Source: JBBIQZ01 sp037442065 (GTDB lineage Bacteria > Patescibacteriota > CPR2_A > CG2-30-33-46). Taken from it: a DNA stretch of 5,980 nucleotides. The stretch lies in contig JBBIQZ010000043.1 of assembly GCA_037442065.1 (NCBI GenBank), positions 1-5,980 of the forward strand. The letters are read 5' to 3'. Below, one piece after another: positions 1 through 5,567 of this stretch. Numbering within the stretch: the first letter of the stretch is position 1; each line of letters begins with the position of its first letter. The notes beneath the pieces were generated by a model. The model was not told the DNA's origin and ran no database searches. It worked only from the letters and a program-made list of their open reading frames with translations. Both the position numbers and the translations under genes were made by a program.

Positions 1-1783
1 TAGCTCTTTTAACCGCATCCTGAAATGCCATACTTCCTGCAATTTTAAAAGCGATTTCCGAGGAGTCAACGGGATGGAAAGAACCGTCATATAAAGTGAC
101 TTCTACATCAACAACGGGATAGCCCGCGATAACTCCGTTTTCAATGGCTTCTTTAACTCCTGATTCAACGGCCGGAATAAATTCTTTGGGAATAACTCCT
201 CCAACAATTTTATTTACAAATTCGAAACCTTCGCCCCGTTCTTTAGGGTTAAGTTCCAACCAAACATGGCCGTATTGGCCACGGCCGCCGGTTTGGCGAA
301 TGTATTTTGACTCGGCTTTTGCCGACCCCTTAATGGTTTCTTTGTAGGCAACTTGCGGTTTGCCAACATTGGCTTCAACCTTAAATTCTCGTTTCATTCT
401 ATCAACGATGATTTCTAAGTGAAGTTCGCCCATTCCAGAAATAATGGTTTGACCAGTTTCTTGATCGGACCTTATTCTAAAAGTTGGGTCTTCTTCGGCT
501 AACCTAGACAAGGCAATGCCCATCTTTTCTTGATCCGCTTTGGTCTTGGGCTCAATAGCTACCGAAATAACCGGCTCTGGGAAAACAATTGATTCTAAAA
601 TTATAGGATGAGCTGGATCTGAAAGAGTATCGCCGGTAGTGGTTCCCTTTAAACCAACCGCAGCAGCAATTTCGCCGGCATAAACTTTAGGGACATCTTC
701 CCTTTTGTTGGCGTGAAGCCTTAAAATTCGGCCGATTCTTTCTTTATCGCCGGTTCTGGTATTTAAAACATAAGAGCCGGCTTCTAAGGTTCCCGAATAA
801 ACCCTAAAGAAAGCAAGCTTTCCTACAAAAGGATCAGCGGCTATTTTAAAAGCCAAGGCCGAAAACGGCTCTTCGTCGGAAGCTTTTCTTTCAAGCTCTT
901 TCTCTTCTTTTGTATCAGTTCCTTTTATTGGTGGAACATCTAAAGGACTGGGAAGATAAGAAACAATGGCATCAAGTAAAGTTTCTACAATAACTCCCCG
1001 GCCGTCTCCGCCCATAATTGCATAAAAATCGCCTTTTAAAACTGACTTTCTAATTGCCAGCCTAAATTCTTCTTCGGTTAGCTCTTGACCGTTTAGATAT
1101 TTTTCTAAAAGATTATCATCAGCCTCTACCACTTTTTCCAAAAGCTCATGGCGATATTTTTCTGCCTTTTCTTTCATATCGGCCGGAATTTCTTCTTCTT
1201 TTAAACTCTTATCCGTGTAGTTTTCGTAAGTTAAAGCCTTCATAGAAACCAAATCTACAATCCCCTTAACTGACTGCTCGTGGCCGATTGGCAGCTGGAT
1301 CGGGTAAGAATTGGGACTTAATTTTTCCTTAATAGAAGCTAAAGACTTATAAAAATCGCCTCCGGTTTGGTTGATTTTATTGATAAAGCAAATTCTAGGA
1401 ATATGGTACTTATCGGCTTGCCGCCAAACGGTTTCCGATTGAGGTTCAACGCCCATTTTCCCGTCAAAAATAACAACCGCTCCGTCTAAAACTCTAAGCG
1501 AGCGCTCAACTTCTACGGTAAAATCAACATGACCGGGAGTATCAATGATATTTATTCTGGTATCTTTCCAAAAACAAGTAGTTGCCGCCGAGGTGATGGT
1601 AATACCTCTTTCGCGCTCCTGCTCCATCCAATCCATTGTGGCTTCGCCGGCATGGACTTCCCCGATTTTATGTGTTCTACCCGTAATGTACAAAACACCC
1701 TCAGTAACCGTTGTTTTACCAGCATCTATATGGGCTATTATGCCAATGTTACGAACTTTCTCTAGGGGATATTCTCTAGCCAA
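1..1783 (-). CDS. fusA: Elongation factor G, C-terminus cut off by the window edge
   Basis: EF-G is the ribosomal translocation GTPase; with GTP it moves tRNAs and mRNA after peptide-bond formation and helps recycle ribosomes. I read 594 codons from a TTG start; the family is usually about 700 residues, so roughly the last 100 (end of domain IV and domain V) lie outside. Visible: P-loop AHIDAGKT (17-24), switch I RGITIT (59-64), DTPGHVDF (81-88) with the catalytic His85, FDGKMGVEPQSETVWRQADKY (106-126), domain II AADPFVGKL, domain III GMGELHLEI, and domain IV QTGGRGQYGHV and DGSFHPVDSSE. The start is set by an AGGAG seven bases upstream and by the classical MAREYPLEKVRNIGI opening; no ATG is available. 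Odd: G4 is NKIN (135-138) in place of NKxD, and the G5 region is MGGDGRG (257-263) in place of a GSA motif. It has its own promoter, although fusA normally follows rpsG directly. Identity is certain; the altered motifs are read directly. Confidence 0.98.
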   Translation of the reverse strand, partial: MAREYPLEKVRNIGIIAHIDAGKTTVTEGVLYITGRTHKIGEVHAGEATMDWMEQERERGITITSAATTCFWKDTRINIIDTPGHVDFTVEVERSLRVLDGAVVIFDGKMGVEPQSETVWRQADKYHIPRICFINKINQTGGDFYKSLASIKEKLSPNSYPIQLPIGHEQSVKGIVDLVSMKALTYENYTDKSLKEEEIPADMKEKAEKYRHELLEKVVEADDNLLEKYLNGQELTEEEFRLAIRKSVLKGDFYAIMGGDGRGVIVETLLDAIVSYLPSPLDVPPIKGTDTKEEKELERKASDEEPFSALAFKIAADPFVGKLAFFRVYSGTLEAGSYVLNTRTGDKERIGRILRLHANKREDVPKVYAGEIAAAVGLKGTTTGDTLSDPAHPIILESIVFPEPVISVAIEPKTKADQEKMGIALSRLAEEDPTFRIRSDQETGQTIISGMGELHLEIIVDRMKREFKVEANVGKPQVAYKETIKGSAKAESKYIRQTGGRGQYGHVWLELNPKERGEGFEFVNKIVGGVIPKEFIPAVESGVKEAIENGVIAGYPVVDVEVTLYDGSFHPVDSSEIAFKIAGSMAFQDAVKRA

Positions 1784-1790
1784 TTTGACA

Positions 1791-1795
1791 CTCCT
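1791..1795 (-). promoter_or_regulatory. Shine-Dalgarno site of fusA
   Basis: AGGAG on the minus strand lies seven bases before the TTG at 1783-1781. It decides the non-ATG start: a GTG at 1791-1789 lies next to it, but out of frame and with no spacer. Confidence 0.85.
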
Positions 1796-1810
1796 TTTAA
1801 TTTAAAAATT

Positions 1811-1822
1811 CGCCTTAAGGCG
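1811..1822. repeat. Perfect 12-bp palindrome in the fusA leader
   Basis: CGCCTTAAGGCG is its own reverse complement with no spacer. It starts a few bases after the predicted fusA transcription start (about position 1824) and ends about 15 bases before the Shine-Dalgarno site. This is a common place for an operator; a loopless palindrome is a poor RNA hairpin. A regulatory role is inference. Confidence 0.6.
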
Positions 1823-1830
1823 TCTTACAT

Positions 1831-1859
1831 AAGATACAATAGTTTTTAGTAAAAATCAA
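1831..1859 (-). promoter_or_regulatory. Predicted sigma70-type promoter of fusA
   Basis: The minus strand shows TTGATT, a 17-base spacer, then TATCTT. Predicted start is near 1824, giving a leader of about 40 nt. It sits in the 95-bp gap after the DUF3105 gene, in which no terminator is visible, so readthrough from that gene could add to fusA expression. The DUF3105 promoter uses the same TTGATT box and spacing. Confidence 0.6.
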
Positions 1860-1878
1860 GTAAATTAGTTTTAGCTAT

Positions 1879-2406
1879 TTAGCCCGGTATATACTCGGGT
1901 CCTTTATTTATAAAAGCTTTTATAAAATTAGTGATTCTTTGCTCATCAAACTCTTCAAATTTATCTATTCTTGTCCAGGCAGTTAAAGCAATTTTTTTAT
2001 CTAATTTTGGGTAAGGGGCTAAAATAACTTTTGTTTTATATCCGGAAACGATATTTTTAAGCTCTTCTAAGGTTTTTTGATCTATTCCGGGCTGGTATTG
2101 AATTATAATGCCGCCGTGTTCTAAATTGTGAATCTGTAATTCGTCTTCTATTGGTTCTTCGTGAATTCCCCACTTGGCGGTATCGGCATAGTGCCAGCCA
2201 GAAGTTGGCGGTAATGAATCATAAGCCGGGTGGCTTTCGCCTAGTTTAATATGAGCCCTACCTTGGTCGGCAACTCCTTGGCCGGGTTTTAACCCAGATT
2301 CTACTGAAGCTGGCGGTGCTCCGTATTTAAAAGTTACAAAAACAACAACGCCAACGAGTATTAAAATACCTATAACAAATGCAATAATTTTTTTATTTTG
2401 ATTCAT
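1879..2406 (-). CDS. Membrane-anchored DUF3105 domain protein
   Basis: This 175-residue protein has a short charged N-terminus and one hydrophobic segment at about 7-26, which reads as a signal anchor, followed by a domain that should lie outside the cytoplasmic membrane. The domain carries the marks of DUF3105: HPAYDSLPPTSGWHY (59-73), a WG pair (79-80), IHNLEHGG (92-99) and APYPKLDKKIALTAW (130-144). There are no cysteines. His, Glu and Asp residues clustered in the conserved motifs could bind metal, but the family has no established function that I know of and I assign none. The gene is monocistronic-looking, upstream of fusA and downstream of fbp. No Shine-Dalgarno sequence precedes the ATG, and a predicted promoter lies only 10 bases upstream, so translation is probably leaderless. 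Family assignment is from motif recognition. Confidence 0.88.
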   Translation of the reverse strand: MNQNKKIIAFVIGILILVGVVVFVTFKYGAPPASVESGLKPGQGVADQGRAHIKLGESHPAYDSLPPTSGWHYADTAKWGIHEEPIEDELQIHNLEHGGIIIQYQPGIDQKTLEELKNIVSGYKTKVILAPYPKLDKKIALTAWTRIDKFEEFDEQRITNFIKAFINKGPEYIPG

Positions 2407-2416
2407 AACTTAAGCT

Positions 2417-2445
2417 AAATTAGCAGAGCCGCTGTAAAAAATCAA
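2417..2445 (-). promoter_or_regulatory. Predicted promoter of the DUF3105 gene, giving a near-leaderless mRNA
   Basis: TTGATT, 17 bases, TAATTT on the minus strand. The -10 box ends 10 bases before the ATG, so a start 6-7 bases downstream would leave a leader of only 3-4 nt. This agrees with the absence of a Shine-Dalgarno site. Confidence 0.6.
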
Positions 2446-2454
2446 GACCTTAAT

Positions 2455-2475
2455 GCTAAGGTTGGCAACCTTAGC
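2455..2475. repeat. Near-perfect palindrome, 10-bp arms with 1-base centre
   Basis: GCTAAGGTTG and CAACCTTAGC flank a single G. It lies just upstream of the predicted -35 box of the DUF3105 gene and shares one base with a second palindrome that has the same AAGGTT/AACCTT core. It could be a dispersed intergenic repeat or paired operator sites. There is no T-tract beside it, so a terminator is unlikely. Confidence 0.75.
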
Positions 2476-2491
2476 AAAGGTTGAACCTTTG
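2475..2491. repeat. Second adjacent palindrome, 8-bp arms with 1-base centre
   Basis: CAAAGGTT and AACCTTTG flank a single G. It abuts the 2455-2475 palindrome and repeats its half-site. The two centres (2465 and 2483) are 18 bp apart, so the dyads lie at staggered faces of the helix. Confidence 0.75.
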
Positions 2492-2505
2492 TAAAAGTTG
2501 CGGCT

Positions 2506-2561
2506 TTGGCGATATTTTTGTGTCCGGCAGTTGGCGAATTGTGATTATCCCACTTCGCCAA
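2506..2561. repeat. TTGGCGA repeat cluster with an 8-bp-arm inverted repeat
   Basis: TTGGCGA occurs at 2506-2512 and 2531-2537 and, inverted, at 2555-2561. TTGGCGAA (2531-2538) and TTCGCCAA (2554-2561) form a hairpin with a 15-base loop, inside which GTG and CAC could pair further. No open frame of note covers 2407-2655, so this gap between fbp and the DUF3105 gene is repeat-rich non-coding DNA. Confidence 0.55.
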
Positions 2562-2573
2562 GACTTCGCGGAA

Positions 2574-2611
2574 TTATTTACCTTATATCTTATATATTGT
2601 TAGGTAAATAA
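2574..2611. repeat. Inverted repeat around an AT-rich core, overlapping the fbp terminator tail
   Basis: TTATTTACC (2574-2582) and GGTAAATAA (2603-2611) are perfect 9-bp arms around a 20-base AT-rich centre. The right arm is also the T-tract region of the fbp terminator. Confidence 0.55.
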
Positions 2612-2634
2612 AAAAAGAAGGAGCATTGCTCCTT
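2608..2634 (-). terminator. Intrinsic terminator of fbp
   Basis: On the minus strand, AAGGAGC and GCTCCTT form a 7-8 bp stem with a tiny loop, then C and seven T. It starts about 20 bases after the fbp stop codon. Confidence 0.9.
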
Positions 2635-2655
2635 GTGAAACGATTTGTGTTTTAT

Positions 2656-3819
2656 TTATTCTACTTCTGTTTTGGTACCGCCATCGGCTAAAACGGTTTC
2701 TTTTTGGGTATCAGGAATCTCTTCCCATCTATTATCAGCCAAAAGTTTATCCATAACTTCCGGCATTGTGGTGTATTCCATCTCATCCAACGGCAGACGA
2801 CTCGGCTCAAAGGGACCCATCCGACGCATATCATCGGCCATATCAAGCGCTTTCTGACGAGCATTGTCATAACTTGGATCAGCAAACATATCACGAGGAC
2901 CAACGAGTCTATTATCCATTACTTGAAAACCTAAAGCCACGACACGGGGCGGACCGTCAAAACGAGTCGGGGTGTCTTGATTTGTACGTACGGGCATTAA
3001 TGGTCCATGAGAAGACCCTCTCATCCAACCAGCAACAATATGCGGAAAAGAAAAAGGTTCTAATGCTTCTCCTACTGCTGGCATTCCGCTTTGGCAACGA
3101 ACGATCATAACTGGGTCATCCTTGCCTATGTAACGGCCAGCAATTAAAGCCAGTTTCTGCGTTGAGGTAACGGCCGCTATCTCATTGTCGCTCTTGCGCC
3201 TTACATTTTGAACTACGAATCGACTAGGCGCGCCAATAAATACCAACAAATCGTAAAGCTCTTCAGGACAAGAAAAAGTAACTTTCTTATGCTCGCGAAG
3301 ATTGTGAACTCCAAATTTGAATCCGTCATGCATATTCTTATCAATCACTAGTCCGATACTATTAAACGGGTCGGCGAACATTTTATACAATGGGTAATTC
3401 CAGGCTCCGGGCTCGGTTTTGTCCGCTAAAAAAACTATAACCGGTTCGCTATCCCGAACTTTAAACTCCATTTCAGCAACTCCGGGACCCATGCCCTTAA
3501 CGTTACCCGAAAAGGTATCTTCCAAAAGATCCTGACCTGCGCCATACTGACCTAACTTTTTAGCAACTTCTGTCATTTCAACAAAAGTATCCCAAGCAAA
3601 GCGATGAATATCTTCGTTATCCTCGCCCTTATCATGAAGCATTATAAGCGCGGTGTCGTCGCCGACTTTCCCGCGATGGGAATGGATAATCAGACCGTTT
3701 TTTTCAGCTTCCTCAAGACGCTCAGAAGCCTTGTTTAATACTTCCGGATGAACATCCGAATGTCCTATAAAACCGCCAATATCGGCCTTGATAACCGATA
3801 ATGTAATCTTTTCACTCAT
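2656..3819 (-). CDS. fbp: Bifunctional fructose-1,6-bisphosphate aldolase/phosphatase (archaeal type)
   Basis: This one-domain enzyme joins dihydroxyacetone phosphate and glyceraldehyde 3-phosphate, then removes the 1-phosphate, giving fructose 6-phosphate in one irreversible gluconeogenic step in the cytoplasm. The 387 residues match the usual family size and align by eye along nearly their whole length with Sulfolobus-type proteins. Visible: SVIKADIGG with the following GHSDVHP, the metal site VGDD (52-55), GQDLLEDTFSGNVKGMGPG, ADKTEPGA, YKMFADPFN, GRYIGKD with Tyr230 and the Schiff-base Lys233 (Tyr229/Lys232 in characterised archaeal enzymes), EPFSFPHIVAGWMRG, TRFDGPPR, and LPLDEMEYTT with Tyr349 (archaeal Tyr348). 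All key catalytic residues seem present. I chose the ATG at 3819; a TTG nine bases upstream abuts the AAGGAG site and cannot be used. Base composition looks higher in GC (about 45% in sampled lines) than the flavoprotein gene beside it (about 38%), a hint of transfer. It has its own promoter and terminator. Confidence 0.97.
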   Translation of the reverse strand: MSEKITLSVIKADIGGFIGHSDVHPEVLNKASERLEEAEKNGLIIHSHRGKVGDDTALIMLHDKGEDNEDIHRFAWDTFVEMTEVAKKLGQYGAGQDLLEDTFSGNVKGMGPGVAEMEFKVRDSEPVIVFLADKTEPGAWNYPLYKMFADPFNSIGLVIDKNMHDGFKFGVHNLREHKKVTFSCPEELYDLLVFIGAPSRFVVQNVRRKSDNEIAAVTSTQKLALIAGRYIGKDDPVMIVRCQSGMPAVGEALEPFSFPHIVAGWMRGSSHGPLMPVRTNQDTPTRFDGPPRVVALGFQVMDNRLVGPRDMFADPSYDNARQKALDMADDMRRMGPFEPSRLPLDEMEYTTMPEVMDKLLADNRWEEIPDTQKETVLADGGTKTEVE

Positions 3820-3929
3820 AACAATCAACTCCTTTTCGTTTCCGTTTTTTTGTCCCCTATTTTAAAGAGCCTTTTGGTAAATCTTTACTTTTATTCATTC
3901 TAGACAAAAATCTATCATTTCTAGGGACT
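3820..3929 (-). other. Long fbp 5' leader with possible competing RNA pairings
   Basis: If transcription starts about seven bases after the predicted -10 box, the leader is about 110 nt. GTCCCTA (3928-3922) can pair with TAGGGGAC (3859-3852) with one bulged base. CTAGA near 3924-3920 can pair with TCTAG near 3904-3900. TAAAGA and TCTTTA further down enclose CC-AAAA-GG. The first two pairings share CTA, so they compete. It matches no riboswitch class that I recognise. Confidence 0.35.
3829..3833 (-). promoter_or_regulatory. Shine-Dalgarno site of fbp
   Basis: AGGAG on the minus strand, nine bases before the ATG at 3819. It rules out the in-frame TTG at 3828, which touches it. Confidence 0.85.
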
Positions 3930-3935
3930 TGGACT

Positions 3936-3964
3936 AATATAGCAAACCTTAAAATTTCTGTCAA
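3936..3964 (-). promoter_or_regulatory. Strong sigma70-type promoter of fbp
   Basis: TTGACA (perfect -35), 17 bases, then TATATT (5 of 6) on the minus strand. The -35 box overlaps the last T of the terminator T-tract of the upstream flavoprotein gene. It is the best promoter match in the window. Confidence 0.8.
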
Positions 3965-3988
3965 AAAAAGAGAGCAATTTCTTGCTCT
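3963..3988 (-). terminator. Intrinsic terminator of the nitronate monooxygenase-like gene
   Basis: Minus strand: AGAGCAA, loop GAAA (a GNRA tetraloop), TTGCTCT, then C and seven T. The 5' arm begins inside the TAG stop codon of the gene, so the two are fully fused. Confidence 0.92.
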
Positions 3989-5015
3989 ATATCGCGGCTG
4001 TTAATTCTGGTTTTACTTTAGACATTAAGTCTTTAATAATTACTGCGGCGGGTTCAATTTTTGTAATTTTATCAATATTATCACCAATAGTGAATAGCCC
4101 TTTTTTCAAATCCCCTTTTTGAGCTTGCGATAAACGATCGAATATACAATAGATTCCTGAACAAATATCTGGATCAAGACATCCTCGACAGCGTTTTGCT
4201 CTAAATTGATCATTAAGAGGTTTTACTTGCCCAGCCATAAGCCTCTCTACAAATAAGTTTTTCACTGCTCTAAATGGTAATCCAACTGGGCTTTTAATTA
4301 TAACTAAATCCTTCCTAGTTGAATTAATCATTAGATTTTTCCAGTTAATATCAGCGTTCGATTCAACACTCACTGCTAAGCGGCTGCCAATTTGCACTAG
4401 ATCAGCAAAATTTAACGCCTGACTTACATCTTGGGAGTCAAAAATTCCGCCAGCAACAGTAAGAATGAAATTTGGATTTTTTTCTTTAACCCTTTTTGCT
4501 TCTATAACTGCTATAGCTTTAGGAATAAGATCGGCAAGGGTAACATTTTCTCCAGTGCCTAAGTGGCCACCAGCCTTGCCGCTTTCTAATATCACACCAG
4601 CAAAACCCAATAAATTAGCTATACCAATATGCCTTGGGTCAGAAATAATAAGAAAGCATGGAATTCTTGCCGAGACTTCTTTAACAAATTCTTTTTTGGG
4701 CATCCCCGCAGCAAAAACTAAAAGATCAGCTCCTTCTTTAACCGACACATTAACTAATTCTTTAAACTGCTTTAAAGGAACCATTATGTTAACGCCAATT
4801 ATACCGTCTGTAAGCTCTCTTGCCTTTTGCATTTCTTCTTGAAGTTCGTAGGGCTGCATGCCAGAAGCGCCTATTAACCCTACTCCACCTTCGTTGGCAA
4901 TAGTAGCGGCTAATCTGCTGGTTCCAATCTTTACAGCCATTCCGCCTAATTGAATTGGGATTTTTATTTTTTTTCCATTTATCGTTAATTTACGAGTAAA
5001 AAACGGCTTAAGCAC
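3987..5015 (-). CDS. Nitronate monooxygenase / FabK-like FMN-dependent TIM-barrel oxidoreductase
   Basis: This 342-residue protein belongs to the nitronate monooxygenase (2-nitropropane dioxygenase) family of FMN TIM-barrel enzymes, which also includes the enoyl-ACP reductase FabK. Visible in order: IPIQLGGMAVKIGTSRLA (about 20-36) and ANEGGVGLIGASGM (40-53), the FMN-binding start; GVNIMVP (74-80); ILESGKAGGHLGTG (142-155) with the family His151; TVAGGIFDSQDV (187-197) and VQIGSRLAVSVES (207-219), the phosphate-binding end. The C-terminal extension has Cys276, 279, 285 and 290 and a GLFTIGDNIDKI tail similar to clostridial FabK-like proteins. Substrate cannot be told from sequence: nitronate oxidation or acyl-thioester-linked reduction are both possible. 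The start is GTG, with a weak AAGGGG 10 bases upstream. No convincing promoter was found; TTGCTC-15-TAAAAT upstream is a weak candidate. The gene stands alone between two terminators. Confidence 0.88.
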   Translation of the reverse strand: MLKPFFTRKLTINGKKIKIPIQLGGMAVKIGTSRLAATIANEGGVGLIGASGMQPYELQEEMQKARELTDGIIGVNIMVPLKQFKELVNVSVKEGADLLVFAAGMPKKEFVKEVSARIPCFLIISDPRHIGIANLLGFAGVILESGKAGGHLGTGENVTLADLIPKAIAVIEAKRVKEKNPNFILTVAGGIFDSQDVSQALNFADLVQIGSRLAVSVESNADINWKNLMINSTRKDLVIIKSPVGLPFRAVKNLFVERLMAGQVKPLNDQFRAKRCRGCLDPDICSGIYCIFDRLSQAQKGDLKKGLFTIGDNIDKITKIEPAAVIIKDLMSKVKPELTAAI

Positions 5016-5086
5016 TTAATAAACACCCCTTTATTTTATTATTTTAAATCAAAGAGCAATATTAAATTATTTAAACCCTTTTAAAT

Positions 5087-5107
5087 AAAAAAAGCAAACT
5101 CTGCTTT
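5087..5107 (-). terminator. Intrinsic terminator after the EamA remnant
   Basis: Minus strand: AAAGCA, loop GAGTT, TGCTTT running into seven T. The stem is short and AT-rich. It lies about 30 bases after the TAG that ends the transporter remnant. Confidence 0.7.
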
Positions 5108-5134
5108 ATTCTTTTTAATTATAAAAAGAATAAA
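5105..5134. repeat. AT-rich perfect inverted repeat, 12-bp arms
   Basis: TTTATTCTTTTT and AAAAAGAATAAA flank a six-base loop, AATTAT. It starts right at the stop codon of the EamA remnant and overlaps the terminator stem by three bases. It may act as an extra transcription-end or mRNA 3'-end structure. Confidence 0.6.
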
Positions 5135-5135
5135 A

Positions 5136-5563
5136 CTAATCTCCTTTGCTTAGAAGAAAGATGCTTATGCCGGCTAAAATATAAGCGACAATCAATTATA
5201 TTCAGGGTAATTTGTTCTTTCAGAAATATCACATCTAAAATACTAGCTATTACTACGCTACCAAAAAGAACTATTGGAGCAACAATTGAGATATTTCCGC
5301 CAGACGAATAAGCCTTGAAAACAAAAAACGCCGAAGATCCAATGACCATACCGGCAATTAAAGAAAACCAGATGCCGCTCTGCGGGGCTTCAATTTTGGT
5401 CCCTTTTGTCTTAATAATGAATAACCAAATAAGTGGAACTATAGTAGCAGTTATCTGATAAAATACCGCTGCTAAAGCATGATTAATTTTTGTATCAGCA
5501 GTAAGTTTTACAAAAAAACTAAATAAACCATAAGTTACAGCTTTGAAAAAACGTTTAATTCAT
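5136..5563 (-). pseudogene. Decayed single-domain EamA/DMT-type transporter
   Basis: Stitching frames gives about 140 residues, the usual size of the short one-EamA-domain drug/metabolite transporter family, with four hydrophobic segments and typical end motifs: SIVAPIVLFGSVVIASILDVIFLKEQITLN, the segment before the last helix, and IVAYILAGISIFLL, the last helix. These proteins normally pair in the membrane to export small molecules. Two breaks are seen. At the 5' end the ATG at 5563 runs into a stop after two codons; removing the single A at 5560 joins it to the open frame. Near the 3' end the frame shifts at about 5193: dropping one G restores a helix ending LLSKGD and TAG at 5136, while the unshifted frame runs into charged, unrelated residues to 5119. 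There is no Shine-Dalgarno site or clear promoter. A large inverted-repeat element begins five bases upstream. Assembly errors are an alternative to decay. Confidence 0.75.
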
Positions 5564-5567
5564 TATT

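Noticed and set aside
144..347. 67-residue plus-strand frame, and similar ones at 1529-1805
   Set aside because: Antisense readings of fusA with no recognisable domain.
1860..1880. Terminator for the DUF3105 gene
   Set aside because: Only a weak GCTA-based stem with no T-tract is present next to the stop codon.
2446..2611. CRISPR-like or tandem array
   Set aside because: Repeats are palindromes of different lengths without regular direct repeats and spacers.
2645..3110. Open frames on both strands within fbp
   Set aside because: They are out-of-frame readings of the fbp coding sequence, whose own frame is unmistakable.
3820..3828. TTG start for fbp three codons upstream of the ATG
   Set aside because: It touches the AGGAG site with no spacer, and family proteins begin close to the ATG.
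4465..4842. 125-residue plus-strand frame
   Set aside because: Antisense to the nitronate monooxygenase-like gene, with no family resemblance.
5016..5086. Promoter for the nitronate monooxygenase-like gene
   Set aside because: The region is so AT-rich that several weak matches exist (TTGCTC-15-TAAAAT, TTGCTT-17-TTAAAT); none stands out enough to annotate.
5119..5135. Extension of the transporter remnant to a stop at 5119
   Set aside because: After about 5193 this frame gives charged residues unlike the family, while the neighbouring frame gives the expected last helix and ends at 5136.
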